This document shows positions 34,125 to 45,544 of a stretch of DNA of 64,000 nt, piece after piece. The DNA comes from Tetraselmis striata (Eukaryota; Chlorophyta; Chlorodendrophyceae; Chlorodendrales; Chlorodendraceae). The DNA is taken from contig VCJN01003089.1 in NCBI GenBank assembly GCA_006384855.1, forward strand, positions 1 through 64,000. Reading direction: 5' to 3'. The translations under genes were made by a program, and so were the position numbers. The number at the start of each line of letters is the position of its first letter. Position 1 is the stretch's first letter. The notes below the pieces were generated by a model that had not been told where the DNA came from, did no database searches, and saw only the letters and a program-made list of their open reading frames with translations.

Positions 34125-35221
34125 GTAGCCACAGATCTATATTACAAATAACATGGGCTGTGTCATCATTAACCTATCATCCAGCCCGATGCGTACACAG
34201 CCCCTGTGGATGCGCATGCACCACATCAGGCCGCTCAGGCAGCTAGCTCGCTGTCTTGTCGGCGCATGCAAGTGCCGCCTCTGGCTGTTTGGAGTTATGG
34301 GTAGCGGCGGCGATGCAATCATCCGGTGCAAGCATTGGGCGCGTGAATTCCCACAGGTGAAAGAATTCCCACATGTGAAAGTTTTCCATGGTGTGTCGTG
34401 ATGAGGAGCTACTGCGCGCCGTGGCAGCTCGCCGTGTGTTATGGTCATTGCGTGGCTGTAGATGGGGAGTGATCCAGGGACGCAAAGGACTGGTGCGAAT
34501 GCAAAATGCAGACTTGAGTGGGGAGGAGACCCAGGCGAAGTGGTGTCAATCTATCAATCTATACTGTTATTTAAAGGGATGACATCGCAGTGCATGGTGC
34601 CGCCTCAGCGAACAGAACATGCAGTGTAGGGCTAGCCTTCAGAATGTCAAAGAGGTGTGCACAGTAGGTACACAGCGGTGATATGCCACGGCGGCCACCT
34701 CGTCACCCCTTGATGCACTGATCCCCGCGGCCCTGGCGCCTCTGCAGCTGCCTGTCAAGGATGCCGTTGGTGTGCTCCGTTGGAGTGCCACAAATGAGTA
34801 GCACCGTATCTGGATGGGCCAAGGGCTGGTCGCCACATCGAGCTGCAGAGTAACAGGGCGTACAGCGGAACCCATAATGCACTCTGGCGCTGGCAGTACC
34901 ATGGGTGTTCTGCTGGCACTGGTGTTTTGGTGCTCTGTATCCATATCGTATGCACATATCGCCATGCTCAGCATGTACGGCAGTTGGTGGTATACCAGAG
35001 GCACTGGCCAGGGCACTTGGTCTGTGGATTGGCGCATCTCTACCTCGCTGCCATATTGGGGGAGGGGTTCTCTCTGCCGCAATAGCAATAGTGATACAGA
35101 TACAAAGGGTGCAACACCCCGTGCCCGGTGCCGGTACCCCGAGCTCCGCACCAATCTGCCCACCAATACTATTCAATCGATTACAGTTTTTTATCCCGAC
35201 ACCTGGCTGGGCGCGTCGCGC
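34125..35221. other. No convincing gene
   Basis: Frames on the minus strand (about 34640-35170) are open for 150-175 codons in two overlapping phases, but neither shows a known motif. The composition (Tyr, Cys, His, Pro mix) looks like transposable-element debris. Possibly includes the 3' region of the coiled-coil gene. Confidence 0.35.
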
Positions 35222-36043
35222 TTACTGCTGATGTGTCTTTGCGTCCGGGTCTGCATACCAGCGCCGCACGGTGCGCTCCATTAGCCAGGTGACACCCTCG
35301 TCGATGGGGTGCACGATCAGTGGGATAAGCCCAAGCCCCACCACGGTTGGCCCCCACCGCCGCAGTGGGGCCGGCATCCGCGGGCCAGCAGCACCCAGCA
35401 GCAGGTCGGAGGCCCACACCGCGCGGTTGATGGCCAGCCCAGGCGCCATTACGCTGGCCAGCGACTGCCATATCAGTGTGTCCGCGACCGCGACCAGTAC
35501 CGGCATTTTGGAATCCTGCGCGCCGCCGCCCTGCGAGTAGTCGTTGGAGAGCGGGTCGTTCTTGGCGGCCTGCTCTGCCTGCCAGGTCTGCCATGCCCGC
35601 CAGCCCTTGTCCACACTATCCGCAAGCACATAGGCGCCCGCGATCACGTACGTGGCGCGGTAGACGGTGGGGCTAAGGAAGTGCTTGAAGGCCTCCCCCA
35701 GCTCGTTGGCGTAGCCCAGGTAGCGCAGGTGCGTCTCGCGCCACAAATCCCGCGTAGTGGCCACCTCCCCGTCGATGAGCTTCCACATGCTGCCCAACGC
35801 GCTCGCCTGCGCCATCTCCACGCTGAAGCCCTCCATCGGCCAGCGCAGCGGCGAGCGCACCTCCCCCCTCGGCTTGGGCGCATCCATACGCTTTGTGGCT
35901 GCCAGCAGCGGCTCGTCCTTCCCTGCCGCAGCAGCCATCGCGCCCTGCCTGGCTGACACTGGCGAATGCAGCCCCCGGCCCTCCGCTCTCGGGAGTTGCC
36001 TGAGGACAAACGGGGCGGTCGCCGGTCGGCAGTAGGGAAGCAC
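35222..36043 (-). CDS. MTFP1: Mitochondrial fission process protein 1-like (MTP18 family)
   Basis: A single 273-residue frame. The N-terminal stretch (about 1-36, starting MLPYCRPATAPFVLRQLPRA) is Arg-rich and nearly free of acidic residues, as in mitochondrial presequences. The family core follows: LRYLGYANELGEAFKHFL, SPTVYRATYVIAGAYVLADS, DKGWRAW, then AVADTLIWQSLASVMAPGLA, INRAVWASDLLLG, and GLGLIPLIVHPIDEGVTWLM. MTFP1 proteins are multi-pass inner-membrane proteins that act in mitochondrial division. The loop AAKNDPLSNDYSQGGGAQDS is a lineage-specific linker. An internal Met (MAAAAGKDE) is a possible second start without the presequence. No intron was seen, unlike its neighbours. Confidence 0.88.
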   Translation of the reverse strand: MLPYCRPATAPFVLRQLPRAEGRGLHSPVSARQGAMAAAAGKDEPLLAATKRMDAPKPRGEVRSPLRWPMEGFSVEMAQASALGSMWKLIDGEVATTRDLWRETHLRYLGYANELGEAFKHFLSPTVYRATYVIAGAYVLADSVDKGWRAWQTWQAEQAAKNDPLSNDYSQGGGAQDSKMPVLVAVADTLIWQSLASVMAPGLAINRAVWASDLLLGAAGPRMPAPLRRWGPTVVGLGLIPLIVHPIDEGVTWLMERTVRRWYADPDAKTHQQ

Positions 36044-36980
36044 AACTGACGCTGGCGCTGGCGAGAATGACGCCTGCCAATTACTTGCGTTTGCTGTGGC
36101 TGCCAGCGCTCCTGCCCTCCGTGCAAGTGGGCTCCCTGCAAACAGGCAGAGTCGGCGGTCCTCAAAGCGCTACTACCCTGTCGTAGGATTATGGTCGTCG
36201 TCGCCACCAGTACTTCAAGTACGGGCACAGGTACGGATTGGTACAGGTAGCTCTATTAGAATAGATATATATGGAGGACAATATAAGGATTCTTTTAGTT
36301 CTTTCGTCTACTGTGATGCGCATATGTTAAAGCACTGGTGTAGGGAATGAAAAACCATAGATAAATCTTAGGTGGTCGCTACTCATATAGAGTAGTAGCT
36401 CCGCGAGGCTCTAGTATAAAAAACGAATGATTATTCTCCGGCCCCCAAAAAGGCCCGTCCACTGGCATTCATATATTATTACAGTATGTAGTCGTTAATA
36501 GCGAATAATTTAGCGACCAATAAATCCTTATTCCATCTCGTGTAGCGACTACATCATTTTGACGGTAGGTCTTTACTGCGTAAACTACAGATCTTTGTCC
36601 TTGACGACAACTACAAGCGAGAACCCCGAGCAAAATAGAGCTCTGAGCTGTCCGCTCCGCTTTACGAGGATTTAATTTTCCGCCTGCGCTAGCCTCGAAC
36701 TCCGCGCGCCTCGTCTATACGAGTACAGGTACGGCACCCGTATTGAAATTGGTGGGGAGGGTGCAAACCCTAACAATAATCAACCATACCCTGTGGGGAG
36801 GCGGAGGAAGACCGGCGGGGGGCGGGGCGGGGGCCACCGATGCTGCGACCACCGATTGCTGCGGCCACCGATGAATATCGCTGGGAGGTTGCACATGCAT
36901 ACCGCTTTGAAGAGTCTGTGGGCATCTGTGGCAATTGATGCGGGGGCGGTGCTTGACCGGGACCGTTCGGGAGCCGGCGA
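36044..36980. other. No gene seen
   Basis: Upstream flank of MTFP1, then an AT-rich stretch (36240-36560) with several 'tagcgacta'-type motifs, then sequence running into LINE copy 2. A frame open from 36793 continues into the LINE coding part and may belong to it. Confidence 0.4.
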
Positions 36981-37677
36981 CTTGACCCTTGAGACGAGTG
37001 GGCTGCGCCCAGCGGTCCGCTCGCGGCCGTCGGACTTGACGCTGGCGGGGTGGGGGGGGGGGGGGGGGGGGGGGGGGGGGGCGTGCGATTACATGATCGA
37101 CTTCGCGTGCGTGTCCTCCACGACCCCCACTTGGAGCAACGACCCCCGCTGGTGCACCCCGGGAATCGCGGCGACCGAGGCGGAGCATGCTAAGTTGGCA
37201 GCGGACCGGGCGTCTTCCGCCCCAGTGCAGGATGTTCACCGGTACTACCCTTTTGTGGTGGAGGACCGCGGCCGTCTCGGGAAGTCCGCTTTGACGGTGG
37301 TCTACATCTTCGCGGTGCTGTTGGCTGTGCGCAACTTCCCTGGCGGTCCTTCCGCCCCGACCTCATGCTTCCTTCGTGGTCCATCCGTTCAGGCACTTCG
37401 GAACTTTGTCGCCAACCAACCTGCTGAGTTCCGCGGTCACCTTTCGCGCACACGGCGGGGGCTGTTGCAGCGGGTCTCGGCATGCGTGCATGGTACCATG
37501 GGTGGCATTCTCTCTGCCGGTGTGCAGATGGCCAAGTATGATGCGTGGGCTCGTGCGCATTCTGCGCCTTCTCATGTTGCTGCTTCCACCTCGCAGTCGC
37601 TGTAGAGGACCTTTTTGATTGTCCTTTTTTGGGGGTGATTTCCTGATATCGCCTTATGCTGCTAGCTCATGTAAATA
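36981..37677 (+). mobile_element. LINE 3' fragment, copy 2 (best preserved)
   Basis: One frame stays open to a stop at 37605. It reads DYMIDFACVSSTTPTWSNDP, EAEHAKLAADRASS, RYYPFVVEDRGRLGKSALTV, then LQRVSACVHGTMGGILSAGV and ends STSQSL. The 'AEHAK...PFVVE..GRLGKSA' layout is familiar from the C-terminal end of non-LTR retrotransposon polyproteins in algae and oomycetes (recognised from memory, not searched). The reverse transcriptase itself is absent. A G tract of about 30 bases (37051-37081) lies inside the frame. The 3' UTR ends near 'gctgctagctcatgtaaata'. Confidence 0.68.
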
Positions 37678-37978
37678 CATGCGGTCGACGTGGTGGCGAG
37701 TATTAGCATAACGGGCATTCGGTCCAGCGTAGCGGTAGGTGGGCTATTCTCAGGAATCCCTCTCAAGTGTGCTTAGAATTCCAAAGGAATTCCAAGCCAG
37801 CAAGAATGTCAGGAATGAGATTTTCATTTCTCAGAACATGACTAACAGCTGTACGCCACGCGTGACGTGGCGCATTGACATATAGCGCTGAGGACTTACC
37901 GCGAAAGGTGTGTAGGGAATTCTACTACTATTCCGGGAAATCCTACTTACTTCAACAGTGCTGATGATGTGAGCAGTG
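37678..37978. other. No gene seen
   Basis: Short spacer between the LINE and SINE copies. Confidence 0.4.
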
Positions 37979-38226
37979 CAAAAAGTAAAATTCGCCCCAG
38001 GACATCGGCCGAAGCCGCCCCGGCACGACTTGACCTCTTGCGCCAACTGCAGTCGTAGGTCTGGCCTAGCCCGTAGACCATCATTGCCTCATTCGCACCC
38101 GGAAGGGCTAATGCATTAACCGGACAAACCCGGGACACGCCGGGACGATATTGCCGAAATACATCGACAAGGAATCGATCCCGGGACTTCTCCCGTACGA
38201 GACGACCGCTCAACCGAGCGGACAAG
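37979..38226 (-). mobile_element. tRNA-derived SINE, copy 3
   Basis: Reverse orientation. The tail is 'aaaagtaaaattcgccccag' at the low end and the tRNA-like head lies near 38170-38226, including 'ggaatcgatcccgggacttc' (B box complement). The body matches the other copies. Confidence 0.82.
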
Positions 38227-38468
38227 GGATGTACCGCTTTGTCGGCGTAGTCGCGGCGTCGCGCGCGTATTAGTTGCTCAGCACAACCTTCGGCACTTCA
38301 CCGGCAGTGGCGGCATCAATTTGACATGCTCCATAGTGGCGTCGCCGCCACAACACCGTCACAGTTCCTTCTCCGGGCCGGCCGTTTCAACTTTCCGACC
38401 CCGCCGGTATCCCCGCCCGCGGATACCGCCAGCAAATATGAGACCCGTACACACGTACGTGCACACAC

Positions 38469-38469
38469 G

Positions 38470-38536
<67 letters not shown>
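38469..38536. repeat. (AT)n(GT)n microsatellite
   Basis: A short AT run followed by about 28 GT units. Frames through it code only Cys-Val or His-Thr runs and are artefacts. Confidence 0.98.
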
Positions 38537-38538
<2 letters not shown>

Positions 38539-38949
38539 CACACCCGATGGGACATGCACACCCCATGGGACTTGCGTTCTCATTCAGTTTCTTGTCGCTT
38601 ACTTGTCGCTCGATTGTCGTAGCTGTTGAGGAATTTGCGAATTTGCATCGATCGTGTATTGGGACATGGCACAGAGGGCATTGCGCGTTGCCAAGGCATC
38701 CCAAGGCCATCCACAAGGAACGCCACCCCCATACTTCCATGGTGGTATCATGGTATAGTTGTTGATTGCCTATTCTCCAGCGATGCCACGACTAGTTTGC
38801 GATTCCAAGCCAGATATGTTATATATTACCAATATATATGTACCTTTGCACCTGTGCTACTCGTATTACTACCCTACATTGTCATTGTTCCTTTGACACG
38901 CAAATTACATTATCATCCATGCTTTTTACGTACTGCACATCATTTATTG

Positions 38950-38975
38950 CACACACACACAGACACACGGACACA

Positions 38976-39014
<39 letters not shown>

Positions 39015-39027
39015 ACACACACACACA
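38950..39027. repeat. (CA)n microsatellite, imperfect
   Basis: About 36 CA units with interruptions (cagaca, cggaca, actcac). Complementary in motif to the GT run 400 bases upstream. Confidence 0.98.
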
Positions 39028-39135
39028 TTTATCAAACATGGGCTATAGGTGGTCTTGAGCAATGGGAATCCTGGGTTGGTTTGGAATTTCTTGGAATTTC
39101 AAATCGTGGAATTCCTTAAGGCTGCTGTGGGGCTC

Positions 39136-40218
39136 TTAGCTAGCTTGCTTCTCCAGCCACGCCGCGTGATCCCCGTATGTCACGAAGCCGGCCACGGCCT
39201 TCGTCACCGCCGGGTGCTGATACCTCATGGCAGTGACTGGGTAGTAGTTAATGTGCCCTCGCTGACCCCAACCTAGCCTCATGGCGGGCTCAAGAAAGCC
39301 CCACGTGCCAGCCTGCTCGATGAGCTGCTCCACGTCTGGCAGCTGCAGCTTATCCCTTTATATCTTTGGCTCCTCCAGCACTGACTGCTGGAACTTTGAA
39401 CTGCACATACTCGCGCTGGTCACACGCCCATGGGGGATGTGGGGGTACCTGGTCACCTTCGCCTGCTGGATGGGGTCCTCATCGTCTGGCATAGCAACGG
39501 GCGAGGTATCCACGGGGTGGGCGCTCGACATCTTGGGCCGGCACGAGCTGGGAGGGTCGGATTTCACTGACGCCTTGGCTGTGCTAAAGGTGAAGACCAA
39601 CTCGGTCGTGACAGCTCCGTTGGGCTGCCGCTCCATCGTCTCCACGAGCGTGGCGGGGGGGACGGCGAGCTTGAGTGAGTTCTTTCGCCGCAGGATGTTG
39701 CCGTAGCCGACGTCCTTCCCGCCCTGCCGCACGTTGTGCAGCCCAAACAGGAGCTCCATCGCATTGTGAGGAAGACGTAGCCACGCAGGAGGCGGCCGAC
39801 TCCTGGCTTCTCGCTGTCGCCGCGCTCGCAGTATTGACCGAGGAATACTCCCTATCCCACGCCTCCATGCTCGGCTTCCGACACTTCTTGACGGTGTCGT
39901 TGACCCAACTGGCAAGCAACGCCGAGGGGAAGCCGCAAAGCTTGAAGGACTTGGCGGCATTCGAGAGCCGCCAGTCCGGCCGGGCTCATTCCACGCGGCC
40001 AATTGGAACTGCGCCTCCCACGTTGCCCGCTCCACGACCGCCACCTGGGCCAGGAGAGGGCCGAAGCAGGCTGTGCATGCGGTGTTCTTGTAGCGTTGCG
40101 CCTCCGAGGCGTAGGCCTCCTCGAAGCACTCCACCAGGCACTCTAGGCACTCGCCCTCTAGGACGCGGCTCCGCCGATTTACGGCCGCCATTAGCCCTCC
40201 ATACGTGACGGGCGGCAC
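39136..40218 (-). pseudogene. Degenerate ORF, unrecognised (element passenger?)
   Basis: The minus-strand frame from 40218 begins MPPVTYGGLMAAVNRRSRVL and runs through ECLECLVECFEEAYASEAQR. Near 39970 the sensible reading shifts frame (NAAKSFKLCGFPSALLASWV, CRKPSMEAWDREYSSV) and near 39770 it shifts back (MELLFGLHNVRQGGKDVGYG, NSLKLAVPPATLVETMERQ). A further segment, 39333-39136, has VEQLIEQAGTWGFLEPAMRL. The pattern of compensating shifts suggests a decayed gene. The family is unknown to me; a transposable-element protein is likely from context. Confidence 0.4.
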
Positions 40219-41825
40219 ATGTGCAACAGAGGGGCAGTGAGGAGAACGCTTGTAACTTCTTTGACAGGAAAAAACTCGACAAACCCCCGTGTGCGTTCAT
40301 GTAACTGGTCCTAAGGAACACGGTGGGCGAAAAAGTGCCACGCGAACGGGGATGGCGATGGAGGCATGTTCATCCCCGTGGCAGCGAGTGGGTGAGTGAG
40401 TGGGTGGTTGCAAGCCACACCCAACCCAAACCCACATAGCATGGATGTGCCGGTCTCGCAGGCAGATGGGGCGCCCTCGGCGCCTATGCTCCCACCTCCA
40501 GATCGGTCAACGCTATGGATGCACTACCCTGGAAGGGCGCTGGTCGAGAGCGGGTAAATGGTGCGCACGGTGGGCCGGGCCAGGATGGCCTTGCAATGGG
40601 TGAGGCGGTTGTGCGGGGCGTCTCGCTGACGCGGCTTTTTACACTCGTGTCCCGCGCACGCGATATTAAAATGTCCGCGCGTATTATAGCGGAAATATGC
40701 TGTGCGCGCGCCCATACGTGGTGTATGGTGGCTGCGCGCTGCCTACTCCGCCAACAACACGCCTTCGTCGTCGCGGGCGCGCGGCGCGTTGCTGCTGCCT
40801 CGTAGAGTCGTGTATTATTATCATGTTATTTTTTCTTTTACGACATTCGTATTCATGCGTAGCTTGTATTTGCATGCGATTCATTAATGACATGCTTCTT
40901 GCCATGGCTGCGATTTTTTGCCTTGCTTTTGTTTGATGACATGAGTGCCACGCCGCCACCTGCCATTATCTATGGTCATTGATTCATCACATATATTGCG
41001 GAAATATGTTGTTCAATATGGAAATCTGCTTGCAGTAATAAATAGCGCGCGATAATAATTACCAATATTAAATGAGAAGAAACGGACGCCTCGTCCTCTA
41101 GTCGGCGCGCTACTGTGTCGGAGGCAAGGCTTGCATACTGTAGCGATATAATGCACACGACATACAGCCCCCCAAAAGGCACATGCGCATTCTGGCCACG
41201 CACAAAGCGCAGTAGCAGTCTTACTTTGCTGCTGAGCGATGACACCATTAAAATTAATATAGATAGAACTATTGTTGCGCCAGCGCAGTAACATAAGAAT
41301 AACAACATGCAAATATATAGTGCTGACACTCGTCGAAACGGGGTTCGCCTAACCGCGTTTAACGACTACCAGGCGCGAGTAGTCGCCTGTACATATCGCG
41401 CCTAACGTTAGGCGTCACAGTACCTTAAACTTGGCGGTAAGGATGAGTACGGCAGCGGAGCCCTGCATCAAAGTACTATAGCGAGTAGCGGGTACTCGGT
41501 AGTCACGGGTGCACAAAGTACGACACGAGTACACGAGTCACTGTACTTTACGGGAATCGCCGCCCTTCATATCTGCTATTAGACGCGCGACTCCTCACGA
41601 GTCCTCACGAGTACGCGCGGAAGATACCCGCGTGATGACGAGTGATGATGACGAGCAGGCGGGGCAGTACGGTACTGGTCGATACACAACAAAGGCTGCA
41701 AAAATGCATTACACGGTAGTCACGGTTGGTTTTGTGATTAAATAAAGGTGAGGGGCCAGGCTGGATCAGCGGCCAATGAGCGTCGAGCTTCGGGATGTGG
41801 TTAAGCGGACATGGGCGCGCCTACT
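40219..41825. other. No convincing gene
   Basis: Mostly AT-richer DNA. A hydrophobic minus-strand frame at 40976-41329 is probably chance. It contains the dispersed short repeat copy 2 (41327-41363) and runs of 'gagtacacgagt' and 'cctcacgagt' near 41525-41610. Confidence 0.4.
41327..41363 (+). repeat. Dispersed short repeat, copy 2 of 3 (partial)
   Basis: Begins 'cactcgtcgaaacggggttc' and ends after 'gcctaaccgcgtttaac'. It lacks the downstream part found in the other two copies. Confidence 0.75.
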
Positions 41826-42069
41826 CCTAGCTGGTCGTCTCGTACGCTAGAGACCCGGGTTCGATTCCTGGCCGATGTATTTCGGCAATATCGGCCCGGC
41901 GTGTCCCGGGTTTTCTCGGTTGATGCATTAGCCCTTCGGGGTTCGAATGAGGCAATGGTCTACTGGCTATGCCCGACCTACGACTGCAGTTGGCGCACGA
42001 GGTCAAGTGCTGGGGCGGCTTCGGCCGATGTCCCGGGGCGAACTTTACTTTTACTTTACTTTTACTCCT
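41826..42069 (+). mobile_element. tRNA-derived SINE, copy 4
   Basis: The head has 'tcgtacgctagagacccggg' followed by the B-box-like 'gggttcgattcctggcc'. The body matches the other copies. The tail is 'ttacttttactttactttta'. Confidence 0.82.
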
Positions 42070-42184
42070 AGCTGGCAAATTTAACGTCAAGTAAGGCACC
42101 GGACATGTTCGGATTTATGGCGGAGGGGTCGGCAACTGCATAAAGTATTAGGGAAATACTAGAAATTTAATTACAATGGGTCTA

Positions 42185-43106
42185 CTACCGCCCCCGGCCC
42201 GTGCCCGCCCCCCTTGGCCTGCGGCCGGCTGGCTCCGCTGCCGCCGGCCTCTTCCTGGCGCCGGCATGTGGTGTTATTCCCGTTGTCGGCTCGGGTGCTG
42301 ACTGCCCCTTGTTGCCCGCAGATACTTCTGCGGGCATGCTATTCATGGCAGCTGCTGCCATCTGCTGCGCCCCGCGGCTAAGGAGCTTGTTTGATGGGGC
42401 TGGCATGATGCCGCCGCGCGCTCCCGTTGCGCTTGCTTCCTCTGGCGTCCAGCATGCATCCTCGCGGTAGCGTCCTGAAGCGCCGGGGATCTAGCCGCAC
42501 GGGGAACATGAGCTCGTAGAGCGAGCGGGGGAGGGGGGCTGTAGCCGGTAGACAGGTCTTGCACCGGAGCGCTGTTCTGGTCGATTCCGGACTGCGGTAG
42601 TGATGCAAGAACAAACACCAAGTCGCCGACACTCGGGCAGCGACAACATCAGCAGCTACACGACGAGCAGGTAAACCGGCCGGCAAGCGCACCTTTGCAC
42701 TGGGGATGCAAAGAACCCTTGCTGCATGCGTCGGCTTCATCGATTTAAGCAAGGCAGCTTGCTTCTCCCCCACGGTCAATTAGGGTGGGCAGACGGGCCG
42801 TTCAGCTTGACCAGCCAAAAACGCTCGACGTGTCATCGGCGCTGACTGTCGTGAGGTCCGTAGTAGCGCAGGGGCGGGCCAGGGGACAGGCAGGGGCTCG
42901 CGTGCTCCTCTCGGCAGCATGATATCTTCCCACGACGCGTCATCCGTCCCGGCAGCGGCATGGAAGGTGCTGACGGAGGCCATGGTGGCACGGGGGGCGA
43001 GCAGGGCGATCTGCTCTTCATGCGAAGCGGTCAGCACAAATAGGCGAAGCAGCGAGCGAGGAAGTGCCGAAGAGTGAAAGTGCGCGCGCGGCTGGTGGCT
43101 AATCAC
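42185..43106 (-). CDS. Hypothetical ORFs, basic C-terminus
   Basis: A minus-strand frame from an ATG near 42983 (MASVSTFHAAAGTDDASWED, IMLPRGAREPLPVPWPAPAL) runs to a TAA at 42780, and the same frame resumes at once to 42378 (LTVGEKQAALLKSMKPTHAA). An overlapping frame (42406-42185) ends in a KRP/RG-rich basic tail (GRRPRGAGTGRGR). This could be one gene with an intron that removes the stop, or a decayed element gene. No domain is recognised. Confidence 0.3.
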
Positions 43107-43306
43107 GTACTTTATATCATTGCATCAGTCTCGAGTAGTAATGGTACCTCGGTACCCGGGGCGTCACAATAACATTTTCAATGACACTACGATGCATCTG
43201 CTGTTGTGTGTAATGCACAACGCGTTTCACATTAATCTTATTGCTGAACAGATTACATGCATATCAACATACATACCACAAATGACATGAAATTCACAAA
43301 AGTACA

Positions 43307-44232
43307 GATGTGTATAACGGCAAAGACAAATGCAAACCACGTACGACTCCACGAGACGGTCACCACGAGACGTCGAGCACGATAGGTGGTAGAGCTGCCC
43401 CCCGGTGGGCAGCTGCAGGTGGTTATGGTCCTTGTGACGACGAAGTAGCAGTAGGAGGCGTCAGAGACGCGCCGGGACGAGCCGCGCAAACGCCTCACAA
43501 TGCAACCATAGCAAACGTTGCTGCAGCACAATTAGGGCGAGGGCAACGAGCTTTCTCAAAACACCGGCGGATGAGCGGCGCCATCCCCTAACGGACCCAT
43601 TACGCGTGTATAGATACGGAAAAACACAGTGTGTAACGATCGTTGATGCCACGACTCACGCCATGTTGCGAGGACACGCGGTCCGGGTTGTCGTGTCTTG
43701 CTGGATAGCAAGTGCTTGTCCCGACCAAACGGACGTCCTCCTCCGCCCGCGCCGATTTATTGTGGTAGGCGAAGTAGGTGTCGTCGTTGACAACCGCGGC
43801 GAGCAGCGACCATGGCGCCGAGCGCGTCCACCTCACCCAACCTCAAGAGTAGAATACTGCGAGAGGGTGCTCCACTGCGGGAGCCAGCGAAGGCACGTAC
43901 TGCGACTCGGCTTCGGGTGCTGAGGTTTGCCCCCCCCCCCCCCCCCGCCCCCCCTCAGCACCAAAACGCAACGGGGACACGCCCCCAGCTCCAAATCCTT
44001 ACCGTGCGCATCGCCACCCGAAACGTCCCAGCTGCAAAGCCAGGGCAAAAACGGAAAACGACTTCGGACGCACGAGTAGAAGAAACCTCGATAACTACCG
44101 AGGGGTTGTCTATCGCTGCTTGATGATGTAACGCGTGTGCGCGGCACGACGACTCACTACCGGGAAAAGGAAACTCGGTGCGGACTTTATCAGCCTCAGC
44201 ATGATGTGTATAACGGCAAAGACAAATGCAAA
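43307..44232. repeat. Dispersed repeat R, copy 2, with 30 bp flanking direct repeats
   Basis: The core 43372-44200 matches 24836-25630. The minus strand (43836-43600) codes MRWTRSAPWSLL, NKSARAEEDVRLVGTSTCYP and RVSSQHGV, parallel to copy 1. The same 30 bases ('gatgtgtataacggcaaaga' plus ten more) lie at 43307-43336 and 44203-44232. A poly-C tract is at 43930-43945. Confidence 0.8.
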
Positions 44233-45500
44233 CTTTTGTGTCAACATCGGTTGACAATACCTGCTCGCGACGATACTGCAGTACACCGCGGCATCCATGC
44301 GTAACATTGACCCATGTTGTCAGTATCAGAAAAAATATGTTGTGAGTGTGTCAGGAAAATTATTTAGTGAAGCATGCATGTGCAAGCATAATGCAGATTT
44401 GCTATGTTTCGTAAGATAGTATTGCTTAACATTACATTTGGAAACCCCAGGCCCAACCGACGCCTATATGTATCATGCGCCTGCCATACTACGCAACTGC
44501 TCCCGCAACATATGGATATGCTCAATTCACACACGCCACGGTTGCTGCGTATATGCTACTACTGCATGGCATCAACACCGCCATCATCCTCATCGAGGGC
44601 GGCGATGTCGTAGGCATGGGAGTGCTTCAAGTAGGAGCACCACCCGTGCCGGGCTGCACTATCAGCATCAGCGCAAAGTGCAGGAAAGCAACAACAACAT
44701 GTAAGGTGCTTCAGCAATAATATACAACACAGGTGGCCCATCACCTGATCATCTGCATCGGCACAGCGTCACCAGCGGCCCTTTGCCGCCGCCCCCTGCC
44801 GGCAATGCTGATGGCCTCTGTCCATGTATATGTGACAAGTCTGCCATGCACAATCCTGGGCGGGAAGACAAAGTCATGCTGGAAGACAGTGTTGATCGGG
44901 CCCTCCCACAGTCCAGTGCTCATAGGCGTTGATAGCACGCATCTCCAACTGCAAACACAACGGGAGGCGAAGTCATCGCGCTGTTTTTGAGGTGGCGCTC
45001 AGCGACAACGAAATAAGTTACCTTGACCTACAAGCTACGGGCAGCTACAAAGGTATTCTTCGCAGCCTTCATGGACATCGCGGCAGCAAAGGACATCACT
45101 CCGTGCATGAAGTTGCATGACGGCAATTTCCCGATGAATAGAACTGCATGGCAACCTTGACGCACTGAGTGCTCAGTGCATGGAGCACTGCAAACATGGA
45201 GATCAAGGAGGGCTTCCGCAACGGCAGCAACCAACAGCCCCAGAACCTGCTCAAGTCCGGCAAGATGATGCTCTCCAGGACTGGCCAAGTCACGACGCGC
45301 AGCACCTTGATCGCGCACCACCGTGACATGCATGGACCAGCCCATCGTGCACAGCCCCACCTGCCCAAGGCAAAGGCGTGTGCCGTGAAGGTAGAGATGG
45401 CAGAGAAAGCGGCGACGAAGCGAAGGAAGATGTGAATGCATTAATTACATCCAATGAGCGTGTCCCCTTCCCTTCTCGCCCTTACTGGATTTGCCATAGA
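44233..45500. other. No convincing gene
   Basis: Minus-strand segments near 44740-44940 and 45096-45441 look weakly protein-like (VLRVVTWPVLESIILPDLSR) but change frame. Probably transposable-element remnants. Confidence 0.35.
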
Positions 45501-45544
45501 CAACCATGTCACATGAGCGGCAGCTGCTCGGCTCACCGCTGCCC

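Noticed and set aside
38321..38765. ORFs of 94-117 codons through the GT/CA microsatellites
   Set aside because: They are open only because dinucleotide repeats lack stops.
40976..41329. 117-codon hydrophobic minus-strand ORF
   Set aside because: It lies in AT-rich DNA, has no relatives I recognise and no start or splice support; hydrophobic translations are expected there by chance.
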